This document shows positions 25,052 to 33,609 of a DNA stretch of 64,000 nt, one piece after another. Numbering within the stretch: position 1 is the stretch's first letter; every line of letters begins with the position of its first letter. Position numbers and translations under genes: made by a program. The notes beneath the pieces were generated by a model. That model was not told where the DNA came from, ran no database searches, and saw nothing but the letters and a program-made list of their open reading frames with translations. Source of the stretch: JALEFZ01 sp039820545 (lineage in GTDB: Bacteria > Bacteroidota > Bacteroidia > J057); assembly GCA_039820545.1 (NCBI GenBank), contig JBCBPW010000031.1:5492-69491 (forward strand), given 5' to 3'.

Positions 25052-26194
25052 ATGTACACAGCAACATATCCAAAATCTATTTCGGAGAAAGACAAGGATC
25101 GTCTTGCACGCCTTTTTACTGAGATCGAAGGCTCGACGCCTTACAACATCGGCTATCCAGTAGCCAAGGATTTTGATTACAGCGAATTGTATCATTTCCT
25201 CCAATTCCCCATCAATAATATAGGTGATCCTTTTCAGCCGAATCCCTATGCTGCCAAAACACACGAAATGGAGCGGGAGATCGTCTCATTTTTTGCAGAG
25301 CTATTCAGAGCAGATCCTCAGGATTATTGGGGCTACATCACCAATGGAGGCTCTGAGAGTAATCTCTATGGACTTTATCTCGCCAGAGAGAACTTTCCCA
25401 ACTCTATCGTCTACTTTTCGGAGATGACGCACTACAGCGTGAAGAAAAACCTCCGACTACTCAATGTATCTAGTATCGTGATTCGCGCGCAGGCCAATGG
25501 TGAAATGGACTACGAAGATCTGGAGCAGGCGCTCAGTCTCAACCGCCACAAGCAAGCCATCGTACTCGCCAACTTTGGAACGACTATGACTGAGGCGAAG
25601 GATGACATCTCTCAGATCAAATACATCTTACGTAAGCTGGCCATTCGTGATCATTATATCCATGTAGATGCAGCACTGGCGGGCACCTATGGGGCCTTCA
25701 TGGAGCCTCGTATTCCCTTCGACTTTATGGATGGAGCAGACAGCCTTTCTATTAGTGGGCACAAGTTTATTGGGTCGCCTATCCCAGCAGGTGTGATTGT
25801 AACACGCAAGTCGTATAAGGAAAAGATTTCGAAAGGCGTTGCCTATATCGATGCCCAAGACAATACCATCGCAGGATCCCGAAATGGACACAGCCCGCTC
25901 TTTTTGTGGTATGCGCTCAAAAAGATGGGAAGAGAGGGATTGAAAGCGAGGTATCAGCATAGCTTGGAAATGACCGCTTACTGTAAAGCCAGATTACAGG
26001 AGATTGGGATCCATGCATGGTCCAATCCAGGCGCGATCACCGTCGTACTTCCCAAAATGGCAGGTCCCATCAAGTTGAAGTGGCACTTGGCAACAGAAGA
26101 GGAAATCTCGCACGTCGTGTGTATGCCCAATGTCAATCATGATCATATTGATCAGTTTGTCGCGGATCTTGTACAGTACAATGCCATCGGTTAG
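25052..26194 (+). CDS. PLP-dependent amino-acid decarboxylase, histidine decarboxylase type
   Basis: 380 residues, like the group II PLP histidine decarboxylases of Gram-negative bacteria (about 378). TNGGSESNLYGLYLARE is the phosphate/PLP-binding block, HVDAALAG carries the conserved Asp and SGHKFIG has the Schiff-base Lys238. It would convert histidine to histamine and CO2. Related decarboxylases of serine or other amino acids are not excluded. It has its own transcription unit, divergent from the Lrp-type gene. No histidine/histamine antiporter gene lies in the window, so acid resistance or nitrogen use cannot be argued from context. Only one methionine start fits the family. Confidence 0.75.
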   Translation: MYTATYPKSISEKDKDRLARLFTEIEGSTPYNIGYPVAKDFDYSELYHFLQFPINNIGDPFQPNPYAAKTHEMEREIVSFFAELFRADPQDYWGYITNGGSESNLYGLYLARENFPNSIVYFSEMTHYSVKKNLRLLNVSSIVIRAQANGEMDYEDLEQALSLNRHKQAIVLANFGTTMTEAKDDISQIKYILRKLAIRDHYIHVDAALAGTYGAFMEPRIPFDFMDGADSLSISGHKFIGSPIPAGVIVTRKSYKEKISKGVAYIDAQDNTIAGSRNGHSPLFLWYALKKMGREGLKARYQHSLEMTAYCKARLQEIGIHAWSNPGAITVVLPKMAGPIKLKWHLATEEEISHVVCMPNVNHDHIDQFVADLVQYNAIG

Positions 26195-26568
26195 AGAGAA
26201 GTTGTGATTTCGCAAAAAGTCAAGAATGTGTGAAAATATAGGGGGCGATCAGGCTCCCTTTATTCGTATTACGCGAATCATAGGGAGGGGGTATTTCCAT
26301 TTTTAGAATAATAAATTTTCTATTTGCGCAAATAGGGCAGAAAAAGTAAGAAAGGAATAATATTTGTTTGAGATTTATAAGTAATTGGTAGTGAGAAGTA
26401 TATGTATGGATGGTATAGGGGTAGATCAAAAAGAGAACATCATATCCTTTTGAAATTTTTGTAGAGGAAATATCATATTACTGGATTGAAGACGTTATGC
26501 AACCGTAACTAATACCCTAAATATCTTTTTCCAGAAACGAAACCATCATCACCTTTAACCTAGCAAAC
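26195..26568. other. Intergenic region, AT-rich
   Basis: 374 bases between the decarboxylase and the TPR gene. It begins with a weak terminator-like hairpin (26241-26258). The rest is AT-rich with no recognisable gene or RNA. Confidence 0.4.
26241..26262 (+). terminator. Weak terminator after the decarboxylase
   Basis: GGGGGC (26241-26246) can pair with GCTCCC (26253-26258) with one G-U pair, followed by TTTA. Confidence 0.4.
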
Positions 26569-27321
26569 ATGAATCGGAAGCCCTTTTTTCTGATCCTTAC
26601 CACACTCCTTGCACTCAGTACCTTCCCGTTTGCCGCTGCCCAAAATATGGACATGAACGCGGTCACCCCTCAAGCAAAAGCCGAAATCAGAAATGCCTTT
26701 GACATGATCGGACATGACATGATCGCATTTACTGAATACGTAGAAAATGCCTATAAATTGGATTCTACTATGCCGATTGCCAATGCTTTCCTCGCATTGG
26801 ACCCGCTCAAAGCAGAATATTGTGCCCAGCATGTGATGCGATTCAATGCCTTCCAAGGTGAGTATACAGAAGGAGAACTTTTGTTTAAGGATATGCTAGG
26901 ACAACTGGCCAATCCCAGTTTCAAAATGTCGAGCATGGGCGAACAATTCACGGATCTTTATCCAGAAGATGCAGGACTCCATGCCTTTGTGGGGTACATG
27001 TATCAGCTCAATGAAAGACCTCGCTTGGCGATCAAGCACTTTCAGCGTGCCATTGCCCTCGCGAATCATGCGGGTGCGCACAACCTGCTAGGCTATGCCT
27101 ATCTCGAATCAGGTCGTTTAGAACTTGCCAAACAAAATTTTGTATCCTATCTCACAGCTTATCCCGATCATCCCAACCCTTATGACTCTATGGGAGATTA
27201 TTTCATGAAAGTGGAAAAATACGACGAGGCCGTAGAGGCATACGAGCAAGCATTAAAAATGAGTCCTGGAAGCACCTTTGCTGCTAAGAAAGCAGAGGAG
27301 GCACGCGCCAAAATGAAATAA
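26569..27321 (+). CDS. Secreted TPR-repeat protein
   Basis: 250 residues. The signal peptide is residues 1-25 (MNRKPFFLILTTLLALSTFP to AAAQ). The mature protein begins with a helical segment and then at least three tetratricopeptide repeats at about residues 125-245 (for example AGLHAFVGYMYQLNERPRLA, AGAHNLLGYAYLESGRLELA and NPYDSMGDYFMKVEKYDEAV), a protein-protein interaction scaffold. It is likely periplasmic. It is monocistronic and has a good terminator at 27344-27372. The partner is unknown. Confidence 0.8.
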   Translation: MNRKPFFLILTTLLALSTFPFAAAQNMDMNAVTPQAKAEIRNAFDMIGHDMIAFTEYVENAYKLDSTMPIANAFLALDPLKAEYCAQHVMRFNAFQGEYTEGELLFKDMLGQLANPSFKMSSMGEQFTDLYPEDAGLHAFVGYMYQLNERPRLAIKHFQRAIALANHAGAHNLLGYAYLESGRLELAKQNFVSYLTAYPDHPNPYDSMGDYFMKVEKYDEAVEAYEQALKMSPGSTFAAKKAEEARAKMK

Positions 27322-27343
27322 AACACTGTCGCCAAATTTCTGA

Positions 27344-27372
27344 AGCCCCAGCATCTTTTGGGGCTATTTTTA
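27344..27372 (+). terminator. Rho-independent terminator of the TPR gene
   Basis: AGCCCCA (27344-27350) pairs perfectly with TGGGGCT (27359-27365), followed by ATTTTTA. Confidence 0.85.
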
Positions 27373-27505
27373 TCTTCTCCTATGTCTGATACGTATTTAT
27401 TTATTTCCCCCGCTAAAAACTTGGGACTTGTAGATGCTAAGGTGACCCCAATAGACCGTGATTGGAGGAGATTGAAGTTTGCGTATCGTCTGACGGATCG
27501 GACAT

Positions 27506-27538
27506 AAAAAAAGCACGGCTCCATGAGGAGCACGTGCT
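27506..27538 (-). terminator. Rho-independent terminator of infC
   Basis: AGCACG-GCTCC (27512-27522) pairs with GGAGC-a-CGTGCT (27527-27538) with one bulged base. On the minus strand it is followed by a U run (27506-27511). It lies about 65 bases after the infC stop, so transcription ends there and no rpmI-rplT follow. Confidence 0.85.
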
Positions 27539-27604
27539 ATGACTATTTTTTATGAAGAATCAGCCTTAATTTACAATCTTGCTGATAGATACATAGGTCA
27601 TATA

Positions 27605-28198
27605 TTACTTGGTTGCCTTCTTAGTAGGAGCCATGATCATGATCATACGACGGCCTTCCATACGAGGTGCCATCTCAATCTTCCCCAATTCTTCTAGTTC
27701 CTTAGCAAACCTTGCCAAAACATCCTTGCCACGATCTTTATAGATGATGTTTCGTCCGCGAAACTGCACATAGGCTTTTAGCTTATTGCCTTCATCGAGA
27801 AACTTCTTCGCATGATTAAGTTTGAAATTGAAGTCGTGATCGTCCGTGTTGGGACCAAAACGAATCTCTTTCATCTCCACTTTATGCTGTTTGGCTTTAT
27901 TGGCCTTTTCTCTCTTTTTCTGCTCGTATCGGAACTTGGAGTAATCGATGATACGTACAACAGGAGGCTTAGCTTTGGGCGCAACTTCTACCAAATCAAG
28001 CTCCAAATCGTCTGCCATTCTCCGAGCATCGTAGGTGGAGTAAATGCCATCTTCTAGGTCAGGTCTACCCAGTGTCTCTTTGTGTTCATCTAAGCCCACG
28101 ACCCGTACATCGGGTACCCGTATTTCATCATTTATCCGGTGTGGGCGTTGAGGCTCCCTGCGAATAGGTCTTCGTCCTCTAGGTGGTCTTTTTGCCAA
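27605..28198 (-). CDS. infC: Translation initiation factor IF-3, TTG start
   Basis: 197 residues from TTG 28198. The sequence after it (AKRPPRGRRPIRREPQRP, then HRINDEIRVPDVRVVG) is the conserved start of Bacteroidota IF-3, and upstream in-frame codons give no family similarity. No in-frame ATG exists near it. IF-3 binds the 30S subunit, discriminates the initiator tRNA and separates ribosomal subunits. The two domains are joined by a lysine-rich linker (KREKANKAKQHKVEMKEIR). A non-AUG start is expected for IF-3, which in E. coli uses AUU for feedback control because IF-3 selects against non-canonical starts. It lies downstream of thrS, but rpmI and rplT do not follow. Confidence 0.92.
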   Translation of the reverse strand: MAKRPPRGRRPIRREPQRPHRINDEIRVPDVRVVGLDEHKETLGRPDLEDGIYSTYDARRMADDLELDLVEVAPKAKPPVVRIIDYSKFRYEQKKREKANKAKQHKVEMKEIRFGPNTDDHDFNFKLNHAKKFLDEGNKLKAYVQFRGRNIIYKDRGKDVLARFAKELEELGKIEMAPRMEGRRMIMIMAPTKKATK

Positions 28199-28319
28199 GT
28201 TTATCCGATTAAGTGAAAAAAATAGATAAAGGGATGTTCCCCTAATGATTAAATATAAATAATGAAACAATTAAAGTGCAAGCAATTTAACTATTAGCAT
28301 GAAAATGACCAAGTACCAA

Positions 28320-28348
28320 AGAAGGGGAGACTTTATATCTCCCCTTCT
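28320..28348. promoter_or_regulatory. Perfect 11-bp hairpin in the thrS-infC spacer
   Basis: AGAAGGGGAGA (28320-28330) and TCTCCCCTTCT (28338-28348) are perfectly complementary around a seven-base loop. On the minus strand only a short U tract follows. It could be a weak terminator, an attenuator or a translational control site between thrS and infC. Confidence 0.6.
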
Positions 28349-28386
28349 GATTTCATATATGATCTGATTTTAAGCAACTTCTCGCG

Positions 28387-30330
28387 CTAGGCCAATAGGT
28401 CGGCAATTTCCTGCTTCAGGTGTGCCATAAAGTCTGCTTGACTCATGACACCTAGGTCGCCTTCTTTGCGTTTGCGCACGGCGACAGCTCCTTGCGAAGC
28501 TTCTTTCTCTCCGACAATCAGCATGTAAGGATACTTTCCTAGCTCTGCTTCGCGAATCTTCTTTCCCGTGGATTCGTTGCGAAGGTCTACATCTACACGG
28601 TAACCCTCAACCATCAAGTTTCGTCTTACTTCTTCTGCGTAGGCATTGTACTTTTCTCCAATAGAAAGCACGATGGCCTGATTAGGTGCCAACCACAAGG
28701 GGAAATCTCCCGCAGTATGCTCAATCAACACAGCCGTAAACCGCTCGAGCGAACCAAAAGGCGCACGGTGAATCATGACAGGGCGATGCTTTTGATCATC
28801 TGCACCTATATATTCAAGTTCAAAGCGATTGGGAAGTTGATAATCCAACTGTACGGTTCCCAATTGCCACTCTCTATTCAGGGCATCGCGCACCATGAAG
28901 TCAAGTTTAGGTCCGTAAAATGCAGCCTCTCCTTCTTCTTTGACGATGTCTAATCCTTTTTCCAAAGCCGCCTCTTCAATTGCTGCCTCTGCTGCATCCC
29001 ACTGCGCAGGATCCCCAAAATATTTCTCTGGCTTTTCGGGGTCTCTAAGTGAAACTTGTACTTTAAAATCATCAAATTTTAAAACACGGAAGATGTACAG
29101 TACAATGTCAATCACTGCTTTAAACTCATCTTTGACCTGATCAGGACGACAGAAAATATGGGCGTCATCCTGTGTAAAGCCTCTTACACGTGTCAGTCCA
29201 TGCAACTCTCCACTTTGCTCGTAGCGATAGACTGTTCCAAATTCAGCCAATCGGATCGGTAGTTCTTTATAGGACCGTGGCTTAGAGCTGTAGATCTCGC
29301 AGTGGTGCGGGCAGTTCATAGGCCGAAGCAAGAATTCTTCACCTTCATTTGGGGTATGGATGGGTTTGAAGGAATCCTCTCCATACTTTTGCCAGTGGCC
29401 AGAAGTCTGATAGAGTTCTTTTTTTCCAAGGTGAGGAGTCACCACTAAGTCGTAGCCTGCTTTTACTTGTACTTTTTTAAGGAAATCAATTAAGGCCTCC
29501 CTCAAACGAACACCATTAGGTAACCAAAGTGGAAGTCCTAATCCAACTCTTTCTGAGAAGGTAAATAGTTCTAGCTCTTTACCGATCTTGCGATGATCGC
29601 GCTTTTTTGCCTCCTCGATTATATGTAGGTATTCATCTAGTTCCTTCTTTTTAGGGAAAGAAATGGCATATATCCGTGTCAATTGCTTATTCTTTTCATC
29701 TCCACGCCAATAAGCTCCCGCAGTATTCAAAATCTTGACTGCCTTGATAACCTTGGAGTTGGGGATGTGGCCGCCTTTGCAGAGATCTACAAAGTTACCA
29801 GAATGGTAGAAGGTGATATCCCCATCTTCTAGTCCTTCAATTAGCTCAACTTTGTACTCGTTTCCCTTCTCTCTGTAGTGCGCAATCGCATCTGCTTTAC
29901 TGATCTCCTTCCTTTCAAAGGTTTCACCTGATTTGGCTAGTTCCATGAACTTCTTCTCCACCTGTGCATAGTCAGCTTCTCCAAAGTGCGTATCCCCAAA
30001 ATCCACATCATAATAAAACCCACGCTCAATCGGAGGACCAAACCCCAACTTGATCCCAGGATAGAGTTCTTCCAGTGCTTCTGCCAAAATATGGGCAGAA
30101 GAGTGCCACATGGCTTCTTTTCCCTCTTGGTCTCTCCATGTCAAAATCTGTACAGCAGCATCTGTGTGAATCGTTCGATTCAACTCCCATGTTTGTCCAT
30201 TAACATTGATGGCAAGTGCATTACGTGCCAATCCTTCACTGATGTCCTTGGCTATGTCCAAGCCAGTGATGCCCGCCTCATAGTGGCGTTCGTCTCCATT
30301 AGGGAGTGTGATTTTTACCTGATCAGGCAT
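28387..30330 (-). CDS. thrS: Threonyl-tRNA synthetase
   Basis: 647 residues from ATG 30330 (MPDQVKITLPNGDERHY), the standard length. The longer frame to 30372 adds 14 residues unlike the family. Order: N-terminal TGS domain (about 1-65), editing domain (about 70-230, with HSSAHILAEAL and the metal-binding HxxxH motif region), catalytic class II core (about 250-545: motif 1 in VRLREALIDF, LRPMNCPHHCEIY with the zinc Cys, motif 2 in FRYEQSGELHGLTRVRGFT, motif 3 in HRAPFGSLERF) and the anticodon-binding domain. It charges tRNA-Thr. It is upstream of infC on the same strand. Confidence 0.96.
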   Translation of the reverse strand: MPDQVKITLPNGDERHYEAGITGLDIAKDISEGLARNALAINVNGQTWELNRTIHTDAAVQILTWRDQEGKEAMWHSSAHILAEALEELYPGIKLGFGPPIERGFYYDVDFGDTHFGEADYAQVEKKFMELAKSGETFERKEISKADAIAHYREKGNEYKVELIEGLEDGDITFYHSGNFVDLCKGGHIPNSKVIKAVKILNTAGAYWRGDEKNKQLTRIYAISFPKKKELDEYLHIIEEAKKRDHRKIGKELELFTFSERVGLGLPLWLPNGVRLREALIDFLKKVQVKAGYDLVVTPHLGKKELYQTSGHWQKYGEDSFKPIHTPNEGEEFLLRPMNCPHHCEIYSSKPRSYKELPIRLAEFGTVYRYEQSGELHGLTRVRGFTQDDAHIFCRPDQVKDEFKAVIDIVLYIFRVLKFDDFKVQVSLRDPEKPEKYFGDPAQWDAAEAAIEEAALEKGLDIVKEEGEAAFYGPKLDFMVRDALNREWQLGTVQLDYQLPNRFELEYIGADDQKHRPVMIHRAPFGSLERFTAVLIEHTAGDFPLWLAPNQAIVLSIGEKYNAYAEEVRRNLMVEGYRVDVDLRNESTGKKIREAELGKYPYMLIVGEKEASQGAVAVRKRKEGDLGVMSQADFMAHLKQEIADLLA

Positions 30331-30533
30331 GAATACAGATATTTGAAAAGTATTTAAAATGAATCGTCTCAAGTAAAACCCCTCGTGTACAGAGGATTTT
30401 ACAAATACGCGTAAAGATAGGAACCCACTTTGAATCTGTGAAGTTTTCCTGAGGAATATTCACAGGGGATTCGCTCGTTTTTGTGAGGAGTGTTCGCTAA
30501 TTTTTACCAAAAGAATAGGAATATTTGAATAAA

Positions 30534-31373
30534 ATGTCTCAGAAGGCCTTTTTCCCATCCGAACCCTTTGAGCAAAGCCTCAAAAGTTTTCATCTAGAAG
30601 TACTGGACCAAACCTCTTCTCTGGAGAAGGTAGCAAATGCCTATCACCTTATATGGATTCGAGAGGGAAAAGGTTGCCAAAAAATTGACCTTACTACGCT
30701 AGATGTTCAGCAAAACACATTATCGTTTGTAGGACCTCACCAGATGTATGCATGGGAGGGGGGGATCGTGCAAGGTTATCAGATGACGTTTACTCTAGAT
30801 TTTTTGTGTGCCACAGGGTTCTCCGACCAGTCTTTGAACGAGTTGCACTTATTTGGCGATCCTCAGCCGTGTATTCACTTGGATCAAGCACAAGATCAGA
30901 AACTACTCCAAATGGTCCGATGGTGGGAAGAAGAAGTCGAAGCACCTTCTGAGATAGCCGAAGCTTGGGTAGGAACGATGCTGAAATTGATCTTACTATT
31001 TGGTCATCAGATACATCGTGTACGGACGAAGAGAAAAGAGGAGCAGAGAATCATATCAGATTTGACTCATCGATTCAAGGAATTGGTAGAAGAAAAGTAT
31101 ACTTCATGGCACAAAGTGAAGGAATATGCAGATGCGCTGTTCATTACCCCCAATCACCTCAACGATCAAGTCAAACACGATCTCGGGCAATCTGCAAAGG
31201 TGTGTATTCAGGAGCGCATCATATTGGAGGCTAAACGAATGGCTCACTTCACAGATCAAAGCTTGAAAGAAACTTCTGCAGTTTTGGGATTTCAGGATAG
31301 CTCACATTTTGGAAAGTTTTTCAAGCAACATGCGGGGATGAGTTTTTCATCTTTCAGGAAATCGATCAAGTAA
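30534..31373 (+). CDS. AraC-family transcriptional regulator
   Basis: 279 residues from ATG 30534. A TTG at 30525 gives only three extra residues. The N-terminal cupin-like ligand domain (about 1-150) includes IWIREGKGCQKIDLTTL and FVGPHQMYAWEGG. The C-terminal AraC DNA-binding domain (about 180-279) includes LFITPNHLNDQVKHDLGQSA and the second helix-turn-helix with GFQDSSHFGKFFKQHAGMSF. The gene is 117 bases upstream of a pirin gene on the same strand and is a good candidate for its regulator. The ligand is unknown. The same neighbourhood holds a second pirin and two ring-cleaving dioxygenases. Confidence 0.88.
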   Translation: MSQKAFFPSEPFEQSLKSFHLEVLDQTSSLEKVANAYHLIWIREGKGCQKIDLTTLDVQQNTLSFVGPHQMYAWEGGIVQGYQMTFTLDFLCATGFSDQSLNELHLFGDPQPCIHLDQAQDQKLLQMVRWWEEEVEAPSEIAEAWVGTMLKLILLFGHQIHRVRTKRKEEQRIISDLTHRFKELVEEKYTSWHKVKEYADALFITPNHLNDQVKHDLGQSAKVCIQERIILEAKRMAHFTDQSLKETSAVLGFQDSSHFGKFFKQHAGMSFSSFRKSIK

Positions 31374-31490
31374 TTGCAATACATGCTGCTTTTTATATAT
31401 GAATAGAACCTTTCTCCATATCATCCGTTTTAATGTTTAAACACTGATAGCAGCTGGTATCTATTCTTTTACCTTAAGAAAGGAGTAAAA

Positions 31491-32360
31491 ATGTTGAACC
31501 ATACACAAATGTATAGACCCATAAATCGAATTGTCCCTTCTCAGCCTACCATGGTAGGAGAGGGTATGGGAGTATTGCGCCCACTACCTGCGCGTGGGGT
31601 ACGCAAGGTGGGACCTTTTATCATGTTGGACCACTTTGGGCCGCATAGCCTACCTCCAGGCAAGACAGGAGACGTGCCGCCGCATCCACATGCAGGCTTT
31701 CAGACGGTGACGTATCTTTTCAAAGGGAGAGGTTTCCACCGCGACAGTTCGGGTGCGACACAGGAGATCTTACCAGGAGGAGTGAATTGGATGACAGCGG
31801 GCCGTGGTATTGTGCATGCAGAGCAGATGGCAGGTGATCCTGCGGACGGTACAGTCGAAGGATTCCAGATCTGGGTCAATCTACCCAGGGATCAGAAGTT
31901 CACCGAACCTGGATTTGATGGCATGACGCCAGATGAGCTTCCCATTCGTAAACTAGAAGGCGGGCAAGTTCGTGTCATCGCTGGGAATTGGGGCGATACG
32001 GTTTCTAAAGTGAATACTTTTTCGCCCTTGTTTCTTTATCATCTGACCTTGTTTGAAGGGGCTGAAGTAGAGGTGCCTGTAGATCCTACCTTTGCCGCAG
32101 CTGTATATATGGCAGAAGGCGAAGTAGAGATCAACAAGGAAAGCAAGGTCGAAAGAAGTATGCTCACGCTCTTTGAGCCAGGTGAAGGCAATGTAATCCT
32201 TAAGGCTCAATCTGATGCTCAGCTCATGGTGATGGGGGGAGTACCCCTTGACCAGCCGATGGCTTCTTATGGCCCCTTTGTCATGAGTACCTCCGAGGAG
32301 TTGCAACAGGTGATGAACGACTATCGCGAAGGGAAGATGGGAGAGGTAGAATGGGATTAG
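31491..32360 (+). CDS. Pirin-family protein
   Basis: 289 residues, the length of canonical two-cupin pirins. The metal-binding residues of pirin are intact: His65 and His67 (PPHPHAGF), His109 and Glu111 (GIVHAEQM). Bacterial pirins of this type can act as quercetinases or as iron-dependent redox sensors and enzyme modulators. It is preceded by an AraC-type gene and followed by a strong bidirectional terminator at 32395-32435. In this cluster with ring-cleaving dioxygenases a role in quinone or catechol-like electrophile handling is an inference. Confidence 0.85.
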   Translation: MLNHTQMYRPINRIVPSQPTMVGEGMGVLRPLPARGVRKVGPFIMLDHFGPHSLPPGKTGDVPPHPHAGFQTVTYLFKGRGFHRDSSGATQEILPGGVNWMTAGRGIVHAEQMAGDPADGTVEGFQIWVNLPRDQKFTEPGFDGMTPDELPIRKLEGGQVRVIAGNWGDTVSKVNTFSPLFLYHLTLFEGAEVEVPVDPTFAAAVYMAEGEVEINKESKVERSMLTLFEPGEGNVILKAQSDAQLMVMGGVPLDQPMASYGPFVMSTSEELQQVMNDYREGKMGEVEWD

Positions 32361-32394
32361 CGATAACTAAAGGTGTGGCTAAAGGCTAGGGTAG

Positions 32395-32435
32395 AAAAAA
32401 AGAGGCTGACTCGGTAAAAAGTCAGCCTCTTTTTT
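32395..32435. terminator. Bidirectional terminator
   Basis: AAAAAAGAGGCTGACT pairs perfectly with AGTCAGCCTCTTTTTT around an eight-base loop. A and T runs on the two sides let it end both the plus-strand pirin transcript and the minus-strand GIN-domain transcript. Confidence 0.9.
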
Positions 32436-32534
32436 ATGAGATATTCTAAGTAGGTATACAGGTTAAAACGAGATAGAGATAAATGTAAAGTATTCAACAG
32501 TAATGTATTAAGTCTGTTGCCTCGCTTAAAATGC

Positions 32535-33326
32535 TTATTGGGCTTCTCTGGAAGGGGTACTCTGGCTTGTCTCTCCTGAGAGGCCGTATACTTTCCCTCC
32601 GCTGCTGGTATTTTTGGTGAGGCTGGGTCTGCCGCTAAAAGCGATTTTGCCACCTGAACTAGCAGAAGCTGTGAGCTGACTAGATACGTGTATGGCAACT
32701 TTTCCCCCAGAAGAAGCTTGAATAGTCGCGTCTTCACAACGGAAATTTTCAGCAGAGATCTTACCAGAACTCGAGGCAGCTCCCACAAATCCATTAGAAG
32801 CACCGCCTGTGATCATCACTTTACCTGAGCTAGATACTTTGCTCATAAAGGTATCTCCTTTGAAAGAGTTGATTTGAGCTTTTCCTGAACTGCTGGCATT
32901 GGCTGTCAGCTTATCGCCTACGAACCCATTGATGAAAGCTTTTCCAGAGGAGGAGGCTTTAATGGTAAGTTGATCAGAATAGATAGTTTCTGAACAATTG
33001 ACTTGGGCTGATGAACTTACTTTGATGCTTTCAAGTGAACGATAGGTTACCGTCGCTTTTACCGTTACATTCTTGTAAGAACCTTTTTCTAAGTAGATTT
33101 TCAGTGTGCCATCCGATACCCTAGTCAGTACCTTATCTACAGAAATTCCCGAGACTTCCAGCGAGACACCTGGGCTACCTCCTTTACGGAGATCGACCTC
33201 TATACTTTGTCCCACAGCAAGTTTGTCAAAGGACTGAAGACTTCTACGCTCATACCCTTGTGCCATGAGCAGGGAACCTGTCAAGAGGGAAAGGATAAGT
33301 AACAGAACCGATCTTTTCATTTTCAT
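32535..33326 (-). CDS. GIN-domain (DUF2807) secreted protein
   Basis: 263 residues with a signal peptide (MKMKRSVLLLILSLLTGSLL to MAQG). The mature part begins RRSLQSFDKLAVGQSIEVDL, the usual start of the 'head GIN' DUF2807 domain, and then a beta-solenoid-like series of short repeats ending SSSGK or SSGGK (at least ten: SSSAQVN, SSSGKAFI, SSSGKAQI, SSSGKVMI and so on). Such proteins are common putative adhesin-like or envelope proteins in Bacteroidota; function is unknown. Start ATG 33326 or 33320. It is monocistronic and converges on the pirin gene at the bidirectional terminator. Confidence 0.85.
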   Translation of the reverse strand: MKMKRSVLLLILSLLTGSLLMAQGYERRSLQSFDKLAVGQSIEVDLRKGGSPGVSLEVSGISVDKVLTRVSDGTLKIYLEKGSYKNVTVKATVTYRSLESIKVSSSAQVNCSETIYSDQLTIKASSSGKAFINGFVGDKLTANASSSGKAQINSFKGDTFMSKVSSSGKVMITGGASNGFVGAASSSGKISAENFRCEDATIQASSGGKVAIHVSSQLTASASSGGKIAFSGRPSLTKNTSSGGKVYGLSGETSQSTPSREAQ

Positions 33327-33609
33327 TTGTTGAGTAGAATTAAATAGATAGAGAGGGTAGATGAATAAATTACTTTAAAGACTCATAGGAAGCAAAAAGG
33401 TAGCTTGGGATACATATGGCAAAGCTGCCATTTCTCTATTTTTTCTCCTATGCAGGCAACGAGTGAAAAATATCGCATGCTGATCCTAATCAGTTTGGGT
33501 TATAAGGGGGGAAAAAAGGAAGAATATTATGAATAGGTAAGTAATCGAGAATTAAATGGGGTAAGATTTACCATAGCTAAAAAGTGGAAAAGGAATTATC
33601 TTGTCGTAT

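Noticed and set aside
32357..32803. Minus-strand frame of 148 codons overlapping the GIN gene
   Set aside because: Shadow frame of the GIN-domain protein and covers the bidirectional terminator.
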